From Candidatus Omnitrophota bacterium (lineage in GTDB: Bacteria; Omnitrophota; Omnitrophia; Omnitrophales; JACROU01), in the NCBI GenBank assembly GCA_016214265.1, contig JACROU010000006.1:1-46227 (forward strand): a stretch of 46,227 nucleotides of DNA, written 5' to 3'. The notes below the pieces were generated by a model that saw only the letters and a list, made by a program, of their open reading frames with translations, made no database searches and was not told where the DNA came from. The position numbers were made by a program, and so were the translations under genes. The stretch's first letter is position 1. Every line of letters starts with the position of its first letter. Shown here piece after piece: positions 16,455 through 25,456 of this stretch.

Positions 16455-17133
16455 CGGGAACCGGATTCGGATGAAGCCCCGCGGCAACCAGTCCCGCGAA
16501 ATGCGCCATATCGACGAAAAGAAGCGCTCCCACCTTATCCGCAATTTTTCGACTCTTTTCGAAATCGATGATGCGCGGATAAGCTGAGGCACCCATCAGA
16601 ATTAATTTGGGTTTATGTTCAACGGCCAGTTTTTCAAGTTCTTCGTAATCGATTTTTTCATCTATTTTGCTCACACCGTACGGAACAATTTTGTAAAAAA
16701 GCCCCGAAAAATTCATCGGATGACCATGACTCAAATGTCCGCCATGCGCCAGATTCATCGCCAGAATCGTGTCCCCGGTATTAATCGCGGCCAGGAGCAC
16801 CGCAATGTTGGCGGATGTGCCCGAGTGCGGCTGAACGTTCGCGTGATCGGCCCCAAAAAGTTTCTTCGCGCGCTCGATAGCCAGACTTTCGGCTTTGTCC
16901 ACAAACTGACAGCCGCCGTACCAGCGTTTTCCCGGATAGCCTTCCGCGTATTTATTCGTCAGCACAGAACCTTGCGCCTCCAGCACCGCCTCTGAAACAA
17001 AATTCTCACTCGCGATTAATTCCAGATTTTCATTCTGGCGATTCAACTCTTCTTTAATCGCCTGATAAATTTCCGGGTCCTCGGATTTCAATTTGGATTG
17101 TTCGCCCTGTTTTTGTTCGCTCATGGTAATCAT
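16423..17133 (-). pseudogene. glyA: Serine hydroxymethyltransferase, N-terminal part, ends out of frame after an internal deletion
   Basis: The first 226 residues match SHMT well: [11 protein letters not shown] (38-48), [15 protein letters not shown] (60-74), QPHSGTSAN (101-109), and the [14 protein letters not shown] (207-220) PLP-pocket segment, ending at HPNPVP. Then the frame is wrong and the protein runs out after ten unrelated residues. SHMT converts serine and tetrahydrofolate to glycine and methylene-THF, supplying the one-carbon units used by purine synthesis, so its place after the pur genes makes sense. It overlaps rpiB by ATGA (17130-17133). Whether the lesion is real or an assembly error is open, since the enzyme is nearly always required. 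Confidence 0.88.
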
Positions 17134-17579
17134 CTCTTCCCCTCGTAATCGGTTATTTTTTTAATCCGTTTTTCATGCCTTCCGCCTTCAAACTGAGTGG
17201 CGAGCCATGCCTTCACGATACCTTCCGCCTTTTTCGACGGCACAAACGCCGCACCCAAAACCAGAATGTTGGAATTATTGTGCTGACGCGAAAGTTCCGC
17301 CATCTTTTTGTTCAAACAAAGCGCGGCACGGACTCCTCGGACTTTATTGGCCGAAATCGCCATGCCAATGCCAGATTTGCAGATTAAAATTCCTTTTTGA
17401 TTTTTGCTCTTACCCACTGATTTGGCGAGTTTAATCGCGTAATCAGGATAGTCGACAGAATCTTCCGTATTTGTTCCAAGATCATTCACTGAAACATGCA
17501 GTTTTTTCAGGAATTTAACCAAATCTGCTTTGAGTTTGATTCCACCGTGATCTGAGGCAATTAAAATTTTAGAATCCAT
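17130..17579 (-). CDS. rpiB: Ribose-5-phosphate isomerase B
   Basis: 149 residues. It interconverts ribose-5-phosphate and ribulose-5-phosphate and so feeds PRPP and purine synthesis. RpiB/LacAB motifs: [10 protein letters not shown] (8-17), DYPDYA (43-48), the CKSGIGM loop with catalytic Cys67, [10 protein letters not shown], and [13 protein letters not shown] (98-110, His100). The start at 17579 has AAGGAG 5 bases upstream and overlaps the end of the TsaC-phosphatase gene by 19 bp; the stop overlaps glyA by ATGA. In Bacillus the homologue ywlF stands in the same place between ywlE and glyA. Confidence 0.95.
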   Translation of the reverse strand: MDSKILIASDHGGIKLKADLVKFLKKLHVSVNDLGTNTEDSVDYPDYAIKLAKSVGKSKNQKGILICKSGIGMAISANKVRGVRAALCLNKKMAELSRQHNNSNILVLGAAFVPSKKAEGIVKAWLATQFEGGRHEKRIKKITDYEGKR

Positions 17580-18577
17580 TCGAGCTCCTTATTAAGTTTG
17601 CTTTTGATCAATTCATAAACTCGCTGGTACTCGGCCTGTTCCAATCCAATCGGATCTGGAATATTTAGAACAGCAATGCATTTTTCAACTTCTGGAAAAA
17701 GCTCCAAAATATATTTTTTATGCGAGTCTGTCATCACAAAAATATGAGACGCCCGGAAAACCAGCTCGTCATAAAGCGCGCGGGAGCGTTGATGGGAAAT
17801 ATCGATCCCATCAGCTTTCAAAACTTGGATGGCCTCATCCGACGGCGGAATGCCCGAAAATGCGGCCGTGCCGCACGACTCTACCTCAAAACTATCGGCA
17901 TAGCCTTGTGTTGTCAAATGATGACGGAGCCAGCCTTCGGCCATTGGACTCCGGCAAGTATTGCCCGTACACACGACCAGAATTTTCCGCTTCACAAACG
18001 AATTGTCTAAAAAAGAAACGATTGCCTCGCGAACCCGTTCTGCTCCGGTGCCTTCGCGCAACAATTTAGGCGGATACTGCGTGACATCCAAGACCGTTGA
18101 GGCTTCCTGAAATTGTGTTTTGCCCCCGTCCAAATACACGGGAATTTTATTTCCAAAATACGATTCGGCTTCCCGCACCGTCGTCGCCGGTGGCTTGCCG
18201 CTGGTATTGGCACTCGTCGCCAGCATCGGTTCACCGAGCATCTCGATCAATTGACGAGCGATTGGGTTGTTGGGGAACCGATATCCCAGCGTCTCACCAT
18301 TTCGATGTTTAATAATTAATGTCAAAGGTCCCGGCCAAAAACGGTGAATGAGAAAACTCACAAGCCGCGGGAAATAAATTTTCTTCAAATCGAGCGAACC
18401 AATTCGGGCGATATGAAGACTTAAGGGTTTATTCTCTTCCCGGCCTTTTAAATCATAGATAGAAGCCGCGGATCGTTCCTGCGATCGGGCCACTCCCACC
18501 CCATACACCGTTTCGGTGGGAAACACAACCGGCTTGCCTTCTTTCAAAAATCGAACCGCCTCTTGGATGGAGGTCAT
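17561..18577 (-). CDS. TsaC (threonylcarbamoyl-AMP synthase) fused to a low-molecular-weight protein phosphatase
   Basis: 338 residues in two domains. Residues 1-190 are a Sua5/YciO/YrdC domain: FPTETVYGVG (19-28), YDLKGREENKPLSLH (41-55), WPGPLTLI (81-88), TSANTSGKP (121-129). It makes threonylcarbamoyl-AMP for the universal t6A37 tRNA modification. Residues 198-338 are a low-molecular-weight phosphatase: the P-loop CTGNTCRS with Cys203 and Arg209, and the general-acid loop PDPIG near the C-terminus. In Bacillus the separate genes ywlC (Sua5) and ywlE (protein-arginine phosphatase) are neighbours, followed by rpiB and glyA, the order seen here. The phosphatase could act on phosphotyrosine or phosphoarginine; the P-loop Thr (CTGNT) is compatible with a YwlE-like specificity but does not prove it. 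Coupled to purD by ATGA. Confidence 0.93.
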   Translation of the reverse strand: MTSIQEAVRFLKEGKPVVFPTETVYGVGVARSQERSAASIYDLKGREENKPLSLHIARIGSLDLKKIYFPRLVSFLIHRFWPGPLTLIIKHRNGETLGYRFPNNPIARQLIEMLGEPMLATSANTSGKPPATTVREAESYFGNKIPVYLDGGKTQFQEASTVLDVTQYPPKLLREGTGAERVREAIVSFLDNSFVKRKILVVCTGNTCRSPMAEGWLRHHLTTQGYADSFEVESCGTAAFSGIPPSDEAIQVLKADGIDISHQRSRALYDELVFRASHIFVMTDSHKKYILELFPEVEKCIAVLNIPDPIGLEQAEYQRVYELIKSKLNKELEWILKF

Positions 18578-19857
18578 CGATTCGACGGAACTCCCAAAAT
18601 TTGATATCCGATATCGCGTCGATAATGCATCCCGCGAAATGAAATTTTAGAAACCGCCGCGTACACTTTTTCACGTGCGTCCAGCAGCGTTTCACCCGAC
18701 GCCGTCACCGCCAAGACGCGGCCGCCGGCGGTCACGATTTTACCGGAAGTGTTTTTCGAAGTCCCCGCATGAAAAACGACGGCACCGGAATTTTCAGCTT
18801 CCTGGAGGCCGAAAATCTCGATACCTTTCTCGAAAGTTCCGGGATAACCGCCCGAGGCAAGCACCACCGTCATCGCGGCATTTTCGTGCCACTCACAGCG
18901 ATCGGTTTTTAAATTTCCTTCCGCGCAGGCTAAAAGAAGCGGCACGATGTCACTTTTCATGCGCGGCAGGACAGCTTCCGTTTCAGGATCACCCAAACGA
19001 ACGTTATATTCCAACACTTTGGGTCCGTGTTCCGTGAGCATCAGACCCGCGTATAAAATTCCGCGAAATGGAATTCCATTTTCGCCCATACCGTAAACAA
19101 TCGGTTCAACCGTTTGTTTGACCAATGCTTTAATGTCCGCGTCCAGAAGCAGCGGATACGGCGAATAAGCACCCATGCCGCCGGTGTTGGGCCCCAGGTC
19201 CCCGTCATTTACGCGCTTGTGGTCCTGCGAGCTCGCCAGAGGGATGACAATTTTTCCGTCGGTGAGCGCCAAAATCGAAACTTCCGGACCTTCCAAATAT
19301 TCTTCGATCACCACTTTGGTTCCCGCATCGCCAAAAATCTTTTTATTGAAAAAATCGTTGAGCACGCTGACGGCTTCTTCCGCGGATTGGACGATCACGA
19401 CGCCCTTGCCCGCGGCCAGTCCGTCCGCTTTGATCACAAGAGGATATTCCGATTCGATGGCATACGCTTTCGCCTTCTCACCTTCAGTAAATGTTTCGAA
19501 AGCGCCCGTGGGCACGCCAAATTTCTGCATCATCGCCTTGGCAAAAATTTTGGAACCTTCCAGCTGAGCTGCTCTCTTGCTGGGCCCAAAAACCTTGAGC
19601 CCGAGCGATTGAAATTGATCCACAATCCCTGTGACGAGCGGAAGCTCTGGACCGACTACGGTCAGATCGATTTTTTGTTTTGTGGCAAAATCGGCGAGAA
19701 AATCAAGATCCTCGACATTACCCGGAACACACTCGGCAATTTGGGCAATGCCGACATTTCCGGGAATGGCGTAAATTTTTTTGACAAGCGGGCTTTGTTT
19801 TATTTTCCAGACAAGCGCGTGTTCGCGTCCGCCGGAACCGATAACGAGGATGTTCAT
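18574..19857 (-). CDS. purD: Phosphoribosylamine-glycine ligase (GAR synthetase)
   Basis: 427 residues, full length. It ligates glycine to phosphoribosylamine, the second step of purine synthesis. It has the N-terminal MNILVIGSGGREHAL (1-15), the ATP-grasp loop VIKADGLAAGKGVVI, the family signature PFRGILYAGLM, and RLGDPETEAVLPR near the ATP/Mg site. Start and stop overlap purM and the TsaC-fusion gene by ATGA. Its glycine substrate would come from glyA two genes downstream. Confidence 0.97.
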   Translation of the reverse strand: MNILVIGSGGREHALVWKIKQSPLVKKIYAIPGNVGIAQIAECVPGNVEDLDFLADFATKQKIDLTVVGPELPLVTGIVDQFQSLGLKVFGPSKRAAQLEGSKIFAKAMMQKFGVPTGAFETFTEGEKAKAYAIESEYPLVIKADGLAAGKGVVIVQSAEEAVSVLNDFFNKKIFGDAGTKVVIEEYLEGPEVSILALTDGKIVIPLASSQDHKRVNDGDLGPNTGGMGAYSPYPLLLDADIKALVKQTVEPIVYGMGENGIPFRGILYAGLMLTEHGPKVLEYNVRLGDPETEAVLPRMKSDIVPLLLACAEGNLKTDRCEWHENAAMTVVLASGGYPGTFEKGIEIFGLQEAENSGAVVFHAGTSKNTSGKIVTAGGRVLAVTASGETLLDAREKVYAAVSKISFRGMHYRRDIGYQILGVPSNR

Positions 19858-20855
19858 TTCATTGTAACGCCCCGGCCCTTGACGATGGTGCCGACAGGCC
19901 AGGAATCAATGTTGAATTTTTTAAAGTGTTGGACTGCTTTTTTGACATCGCGCGGCGAAAGAACAAGCACCATGCCGGCGCCCATATTGAACGTCCGGTA
20001 CATTTCTCTGACGCCCAATCGCGAGCGGCGGGCGATTTCATCAAAAATTTTTGGAATGCGCCAAGAGCCAAGCGTTACTTGAACTCCGGTTCCTTCCGGA
20101 AGAACGCGTGGAATATTATCGTAAAACCCGCCGCCGGTAATATGCGCCATCGCCTTGATGTTAAATTGGGTTAGCGCAGCCAGAATCGGCTTCACGTAAA
20201 TCCGGGTCGGTGTGAGCGCCAATTTACCCCAGGCACCGCGGAGCTCCTCTTTCGAAAAAACTTTTCGGATCAGTGAATAACCATTTGAATGCGGTCCCGA
20301 TGACGCCAGCGCCAGAAGCGCATCGCCCGGACGCACTTGTTTTCCGGTCACCACTTTTTTGCGATCGACGATGCCCACTGCGAAACCGGCCAAATCATAT
20401 TCCGAACCGTTGTAAAATCCCGGCATCTCAGCGGTCTCACCGCCCGCGAGCGCACAGCCGGCCTGACGGCAGCCATCCGAGATTCCTTTAATTACCTGTT
20501 CCGCTTCTTTCACATTCAATTTGCCGGTCGCGAAATAATCCAGAAAAATAATCGGCCGGGCGCCCGTCACAATCAAATCGTTCACACTCATCGCAACTAG
20601 ATCAATGCCAATGGTATCATGCTTCGCCTGAAGCCGGGCCAATTCCAGTTTGGTTCCCACGCCATCGGTGGTCGAAACCAGCAGCGGATTTTTAATTTTG
20701 TAAACGGACGGATCAAACAAAGCGGCGAACCCTCCGATTGAAGAAACTTGCCCGGGTATTTTGGTGGACTTGGCCAGCGGTTTAATCCGCTCGACCAGAG
20801 CGTTTCCCGCGTCAATGTTGACGCCGGCTTTTTTGTACGTAACCGTTTGGCTCAT
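19854..20855 (-). CDS. purM: Phosphoribosylformylglycinamidine cyclo-ligase (AIR synthetase)
   Basis: 333 residues. It closes the imidazole ring to give AIR. Seen are the N-terminal TYKKAGVNIDAGNAL (6-20), STTDGVGTKLELA (81-93), the IGIDLVAMSVNDLIVTGA block, ALAGGETAEMPGFY, and GLxxNMGAGMV-like FNMGAGMVLV at the C-terminus. The gene overlaps purF and purD by ATGA at either end, so translation of the three is coupled. Confidence 0.97.
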   Translation of the reverse strand: MSQTVTYKKAGVNIDAGNALVERIKPLAKSTKIPGQVSSIGGFAALFDPSVYKIKNPLLVSTTDGVGTKLELARLQAKHDTIGIDLVAMSVNDLIVTGARPIIFLDYFATGKLNVKEAEQVIKGISDGCRQAGCALAGGETAEMPGFYNGSEYDLAGFAVGIVDRKKVVTGKQVRPGDALLALASSGPHSNGYSLIRKVFSKEELRGAWGKLALTPTRIYVKPILAALTQFNIKAMAHITGGGFYDNIPRVLPEGTGVQVTLGSWRIPKIFDEIARRSRLGVREMYRTFNMGAGMVLVLSPRDVKKAVQHFKKFNIDSWPVGTIVKGRGVTMK

Positions 20856-22261
20856 CGCTTTTTTCCTATTCCATATTTATCCATCTCATCGACAACCGGA
20901 CACGGATACACTTTGTCCCAACAGGCCATGCAATACTTGCCTCTGTCCCCGCCGACGGCACGAAGCATTCCCTCGATTGACAGATAGCCGATAGAATCCA
21001 CGTTTAAAAACTTTTTGATCTCGTCCATCGGATAACGCGTAGCTAATAGCTCGGAAGGATCCGGGAAATCGATACCGTAATAACAAGGCGAAACGTGCGG
21101 CGGACAGCTGATGCGCATATGCACTTCTTTCGCGCCCGCTTCCCGGAGCGTTTTCACGCGATTGCGCGCCGTATTGCCGCGAACGATGGAATCATCAACC
21201 ACAATCACGCGCTTGCCTTCAATAACCGCTTTCACCGGATTTAATTTGATTTTCACTTTAAATTCGCGCTGATTAGCTGACGGACTGATAAACGTGCGGC
21301 CAACATAGTGATTGCGCGTCAATCCAGTTTGAAACGGAATTCCGGATTGCATCGAGTATCCGACTGCTGCGAAATTTCCCGAGTCAGGAACCGGAATCAC
21401 GATATCTGCGGGTACAGGATGTTCTTTGGCCAACTCACGACCGAGATTTTCGCGAATAATGCCTACCGACTTTCCGAACACAAGAGAATCGGGACGCGAA
21501 AAATAAACAAATTCAAACATGCAATGCCCCAGGCGTGTCGGATCTTTTTTGAACGGATACAAACTGCGGAGTCCAGATTTGTCGATCATGACAATTTCAC
21601 CGGGTTCGACATCGCGAAGATATTTAGCTCCCAGTAAATCAAAGGCGCAAGTCTCGGAAGAGAGCACGTAGGCACCTTCCGGCATGCGGCCGATACACAG
21701 CGGACGAAAACCATAAGAATCGCGGGCGCCCACCAACACATTATTAATCAGCATCACTAGAGAAAACGCACCCTTCATCCTGCGAATGGTTCCCTCGAGC
21801 GCATCTTCGTAAGTCCGGTAACTGGGCTTGGCCATCAGATGAATGATAATTTCCGAATCAGAGGTACTCCCAAAAATCGCGCCGTAAGCTTCCAGCTCAT
21901 CGCGAAGCACTCGGGCATTTACCAAATTTCCGTTGTGGGCTACCGCGATTTGCCCGCGGGAATAATCGGACATGTAGGGCTGCGCATTTTTAACAGTTGA
22001 AGAACCGGAGGTGGAATAACGCACATGACCAATCGCGGAATTTCCCGGAAGCGCTTTTAATTTGGCTTCATTGAAGATTTCATTCACCAGTCCGGTGCTT
22101 TTGTGAAGATGCATCTGCTCGCCATCGTAAGTAACAATTCCCGCCGCCTCCTCGCCCCGATGTTGCAGTGCAAAAAGCCCCAGATAGGTCATATCCGCCG
22201 CATTTTGGTGCCCCAAAATGCCGAATACGCCGCATTTATCTTTAAGTTTATCTTCGTTCAT
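20852..22261 (-). CDS. purF: Amidophosphoribosyltransferase (glutamine PRPP amidotransferase)
   Basis: 469 residues. It is the committed step of purine synthesis, moving glutamine nitrogen to PRPP. A short propeptide (MNEDKLKDK) precedes Cys10, the Ntn nucleophile (CGVFGILGH), as in Bacillus-type enzymes. Cysteines in SCPPHVSPC and YCMACWDK near the C-terminus match the 4Fe-4S ligands of that oxygen-sensitive type, which fits an anaerobic or microaerophilic host. The PRPP loop VIVVDDSIVRGNT is intact. It starts 17 bp after purL, the only junction between two pur genes that is not an overlap. Confidence 0.97.
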   Translation of the reverse strand: MNEDKLKDKCGVFGILGHQNAADMTYLGLFALQHRGEEAAGIVTYDGEQMHLHKSTGLVNEIFNEAKLKALPGNSAIGHVRYSTSGSSTVKNAQPYMSDYSRGQIAVAHNGNLVNARVLRDELEAYGAIFGSTSDSEIIIHLMAKPSYRTYEDALEGTIRRMKGAFSLVMLINNVLVGARDSYGFRPLCIGRMPEGAYVLSSETCAFDLLGAKYLRDVEPGEIVMIDKSGLRSLYPFKKDPTRLGHCMFEFVYFSRPDSLVFGKSVGIIRENLGRELAKEHPVPADIVIPVPDSGNFAAVGYSMQSGIPFQTGLTRNHYVGRTFISPSANQREFKVKIKLNPVKAVIEGKRVIVVDDSIVRGNTARNRVKTLREAGAKEVHMRISCPPHVSPCYYGIDFPDPSELLATRYPMDEIKKFLNVDSIGYLSIEGMLRAVGGDRGKYCMACWDKVYPCPVVDEMDKYGIGKKR

Positions 22262-22278
22262 AATTTTCCCTTTGCCAG

Positions 22279-24522
22279 CTACGCTATCACCTTTTCCATC
22301 CTTCGGGGAATTGCATTGCGATAGGCTTTCTCGATATCCATAACCGCCACATTAATTTTATCAGCTATTTGGAGTCTGTTGCCACCCACAGTTCCGACTT
22401 GCGTGAACGGAACCGAAAACTCGGCGAGAATTTTTTCAAATTTCGGCGCGTTTTCTTTCGAAAGACTGACCAGCACGCGCGACTGACATTCACCAAACAG
22501 CGCGGCATCGATACGCACATCTTTTTCTCGAATGACTCCGAGGCTCGAAATCTCGGCGCCGATAAATTTTCCGGGTTCACCGAGGCACGCTTCAGCCGCA
22601 GCAACCGCGAGTCCACCATCGGATAAATCATGCGCCGAACTCATCACGCGTTCTTTGTTGGCTTTGAGCAACGCTTTTTGAAGCGCAACTTCTTTCTTGA
22701 GATCCAGCCGTGGCGTAATTCCGGCACGCTTCGCGTGAATCTCGAGAAGATACTGCGATCCTCCGAGTTCATTGAACGTTTCGCCGAGAAGATAAATAAC
22801 ATCGCCTTCTTTTTGAAAATTACTCGGTGTGGCCATCGATACATCTTCCAAGATACCCACCACGCCGATCGTCGGCGTCGGATAAATCGCTCCGGCCGGG
22901 CTTTCATTATAAAAACTGACATTGCCGCCCGTGACAGGAACACCGAGCGCGCGGCACGCGTCACTGATTCCTGAAATGGCCTGATGAAAAGTCCAATAAA
23001 CTTCCGGCTTCATTGGATTGCCAAAATTCAGGCAGTCGGTAATTCCCAGCGGTTCTCCGCCAGCGCATACTACGTTGCGGGCAGATTCAGCCACCGCAAT
23101 TTTCGCGCCTTCGTACGGATCCAGATAGCAGTACAGTCCGTTGCAATCGCTTGCTGCGGCAAGCGCGCGCTTCGTTCCTTTGATGCGGACAACCGCAGCG
23201 TCATGACGGCCCGGCAAAAACACGGTGTCGGTGCGGACCATGTGATCGTACTGCTCATAAATCCAGGCTTTTGAGGCGATCGAAGGTACGTCCAGCAGTT
23301 GTAAAAGGACATCGTTACAAGTAACAGTCGTATTAGGTGCCAGGTTCGTGAACCTGGCACCTTTTCGCCCCTGCAAGGATGACAAATCCGGAATTGAATT
23401 GATGTTGAACGCGCGCGTTTCTTTTAAATAGGCCGGCTCTTTTTCTTCGCGAATGTAAATAGGCCCTTCATCCGCCAGCGCTTTGGCCGGAATTTCAGCG
23501 ATCAATTTGTCGCCCTGATACACGCGCATTAAATGCCCGTCCGTCACTTCCCCAAGTTTCACGGCGTGCAAATCCCATTTTTCGAAAATATCTTCGACGA
23601 TTTTTTCTTTACCCTTCTGGGCGATAATCAGCATGCGTTCCTGAGATTCGGAAAGCATCATTTCGTACGGAATCATTCCCGTCTCGCGCTGAGGCAGTTT
23701 GTTGAGATCAATTTTAATTCCGGTACCCGCGCGGCTCGCGGTTTCGCAAGTCGAACACGTCAATCCCGCAGCGCCCATATCCTGAATGCCGACCACGGCA
23801 CCGGACTTGATTACTTCGAGGCAGGCTTCGAGCAACAACTTTTCTTTGAACGGATCCCCCACCTGCACCGCCGGACGATCTTCGTGCGACTCTTCCGTCA
23901 ATTCTTTCGATGCGAACGCCGCGCCGCCAAGCCCGTCACGTCCCGTGTCCGCGCCGACGTAATAAACGGGGTTACCGAGCCCTTTCGCCGCGCCCTTTGC
24001 CAATTCTTCGTGCTTCAACAGCCCGACGCTCATCACGTTGACGAGCGGATTACCTTCGTACGAACTGTCAAAATAAATTTCTCCGCCAACCGTCGGAATG
24101 CCGATGTCCAGATTGAAAATCGGACGCGCGCCCATCGTAAAAATATCACGCAAAATTCCGCCAAGCCCTGTCGCGGCACCTTGAAACGGTTCAATCGCGG
24201 ACGGATGATTGTGACTTTCCATTTTGAATACGACAGCGTAATTGTCGCCGATATCCACACAGCCGGCGTTTTCCTCGCCCGCCTTCACCATCACCGCTTT
24301 TCCTTCTTTCGGAAATGTTTTGAGGAGCGCCTTGGAATTTTTGTAGCTGCAGTGCTCCGACCACATCACGCTAAAAATTCCGACTTCGGTAAAATTCGGC
24401 TCGCGGCCAAGGATTTTCTTGATGCGATCATATTCTTCCGGCGTAATCCCGTGCGCTTTAAGAAGCTCCGGGATCACTGCCGGTTCTTTTCGAGTTTTTT
24501 CTTCAGTCATCGTTACACTCAT
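22279..24522 (-). CDS. purL: Phosphoribosylformylglycinamidine synthase, large subunit (PurL)
   Basis: 747 residues from ATG 24522, chosen because it gives the ATGA overlap (24519-24522) seen at most other junctions; an upstream start at 24552 is possible. It uses ATP and ammonia passed from PurQ to convert FGAR to FGAM. Motifs of the small PurL type: [56 protein letters not shown] and [14 protein letters not shown]. PurL, PurQ and PurS, all encoded in a row here, form the complex. An extra segment of about 17 residues around GARFTNLAP, between the two halves of the protein, is encoded by a perfect DNA palindrome (23335-23362) and looks like an in-frame insertion in a linker. Confidence 0.97.
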   Translation of the reverse strand: MSVTMTEEKTRKEPAVIPELLKAHGITPEEYDRIKKILGREPNFTEVGIFSVMWSEHCSYKNSKALLKTFPKEGKAVMVKAGEENAGCVDIGDNYAVVFKMESHNHPSAIEPFQGAATGLGGILRDIFTMGARPIFNLDIGIPTVGGEIYFDSSYEGNPLVNVMSVGLLKHEELAKGAAKGLGNPVYYVGADTGRDGLGGAAFASKELTEESHEDRPAVQVGDPFKEKLLLEACLEVIKSGAVVGIQDMGAAGLTCSTCETASRAGTGIKIDLNKLPQRETGMIPYEMMLSESQERMLIIAQKGKEKIVEDIFEKWDLHAVKLGEVTDGHLMRVYQGDKLIAEIPAKALADEGPIYIREEKEPAYLKETRAFNINSIPDLSSLQGRKGARFTNLAPNTTVTCNDVLLQLLDVPSIASKAWIYEQYDHMVRTDTVFLPGRHDAAVVRIKGTKRALAAASDCNGLYCYLDPYEGAKIAVAESARNVVCAGGEPLGITDCLNFGNPMKPEVYWTFHQAISGISDACRALGVPVTGGNVSFYNESPAGAIYPTPTIGVVGILEDVSMATPSNFQKEGDVIYLLGETFNELGGSQYLLEIHAKRAGITPRLDLKKEVALQKALLKANKERVMSSAHDLSDGGLAVAAAEACLGEPGKFIGAEISSLGVIREKDVRIDAALFGECQSRVLVSLSKENAPKFEKILAEFSVPFTQVGTVGGNRLQIADKINVAVMDIEKAYRNAIPRRMEKVIA
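23335..23362. repeat. Perfect 28-bp palindrome inserted in purL
   Basis: Two 13-bp arms, AGGTGCCAGGTTC and its exact complement, flank a 2-base centre (GT). It lies inside the purL coding sequence, keeps the frame, and encodes part of an extra linker peptide. This resembles palindromic elements known to enter protein genes in other bacteria (for example RPE in Rickettsia) or a REP-type hairpin. Confidence 0.75.
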
Positions 24523-25211
24523 TTCCCCGCACTCTCCAACAGTGATTCCCAAATTCCTCGTCCATCATGGGATCCCAAAATATCTTCGGAAGCACGCTCC
24601 GGATGCGGCATCATGCCCAGCACATTACCTTTTTCGTTCAGAATGCCGGCGATATTTTCCACCGCTCCGTTCGGATTAAACTTATCTGCGATTTCACCGG
24701 ACTCCGAAGAATACCGAAACACGATGCGGTTCTCGTCCCTGAGCCGCTTAATCGTATCCGGATCAGCCGTGTAATTTCCTTCCCCGTGCGCGATTGGAAT
24801 ATTCAGCACTTGAGCCGGCTTCAGTCGATTCGTGAATTTGCTTTTCGTGTTTTCGGTCCGAAGCCACACATGTTTGCAAATAAATTTGAGCGAACGATTC
24901 GCGAGCATCGCGCCGGGCAGCAGGCCCGCCTCGAGCAAAATCTGAAATCCGTTGCAAATACCGATCACGGTTCCGCCGTTATTCGCAAACTGCACCACTT
25001 CGCGCATCACCGGCGAAAAACGCGCGATCGCGCCGCAGCGAAGATAATCGCCATAACTGAAGCCGCCCGGAAGAATCACGAGATCGGGCTTCTTCAAGTC
25101 ATGATCTTTGTGCCAGACAAATTGCGTGTCGCATTTCATCACGTCTTTCATGACGTTGAAACAGTCCGAATCGCAATTAGAACCTGGAAAAACGACAACG
25201 GAAACTTTCAC
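24519..25211 (-). CDS. purQ: Phosphoribosylformylglycinamidine synthase, glutaminase subunit (PurQ)
   Basis: 230 residues. A class I glutamine amidotransferase that supplies ammonia to PurL. It has [11 protein letters not shown] (6-16), the [14 protein letters not shown] oxyanion/entry region, the nucleophile elbow GICNGFQ with the catalytic Cys, IAHGEGNY, and the terminal GMMPHPERA with the His-Glu pair. Start and stop overlap purS and purL by ATGA. The separate PurQ-PurL-PurS form is the one found in Gram-positives, archaea and many non-proteobacterial diderms, rather than the single long PurL of Gammaproteobacteria. Confidence 0.97.
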   Translation of the reverse strand: MKVSVVVFPGSNCDSDCFNVMKDVMKCDTQFVWHKDHDLKKPDLVILPGGFSYGDYLRCGAIARFSPVMREVVQFANNGGTVIGICNGFQILLEAGLLPGAMLANRSLKFICKHVWLRTENTKSKFTNRLKPAQVLNIPIAHGEGNYTADPDTIKRLRDENRIVFRYSSESGEIADKFNPNGAVENIAGILNEKGNVLGMMPHPERASEDILGSHDGRGIWESLLESAGK

Positions 25212-25456
25212 GACAAATGCACCTCGTATTGTTCAATGACAGTGTTCACAAGAAGTTTCTCGCACATTTCCTTAAGCTGAGTCTTGGCTGAGTTTTCATC
25301 TTGAGCATTCAAGGTGACTTCAAAATACTTTCCCACTCTGAGATTTTCAGTTCCTTTGTAACCCAGTGAATGAAGTGCCTCAAGAACAGTTTGACCCTGA
25401 GGATCAAGCACCGATTTTTTCAGCGTGACATTGACTTTCGCGTTAAATGTTTTCAT
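25208..25456 (-). CDS. purS: Phosphoribosylformylglycinamidine synthase, PurS subunit
   Basis: 82 residues, the normal size. PurS bridges PurL and PurQ. Typical features are an N-terminal strand ([17 protein letters not shown]), [19 protein letters not shown] in the middle, and [10 protein letters not shown] at the end. It overlaps purC and purQ by ATGA. Confidence 0.95.
   Translation of the reverse strand: MKTFNAKVNVTLKKSVLDPQGQTVLEALHSLGYKGTENLRVGKYFEVTLNAQDENSAKTQLKEMCEKLLVNTVIEQYEVHLS

Noticed and set aside
23335..23362. Palindrome in purL as an internal terminator or attenuator
   Set aside because: There is no T-run on the purL-coding (minus) strand after the stem and the reading frame continues intact for over 1 kb.
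23533..24774. Open frame of over 400 codons on the plus strand opposite purL
   Set aside because: It runs antisense to the conserved purL sequence, shows no recognisable motif, and is explained by codon bias on the opposite strand.
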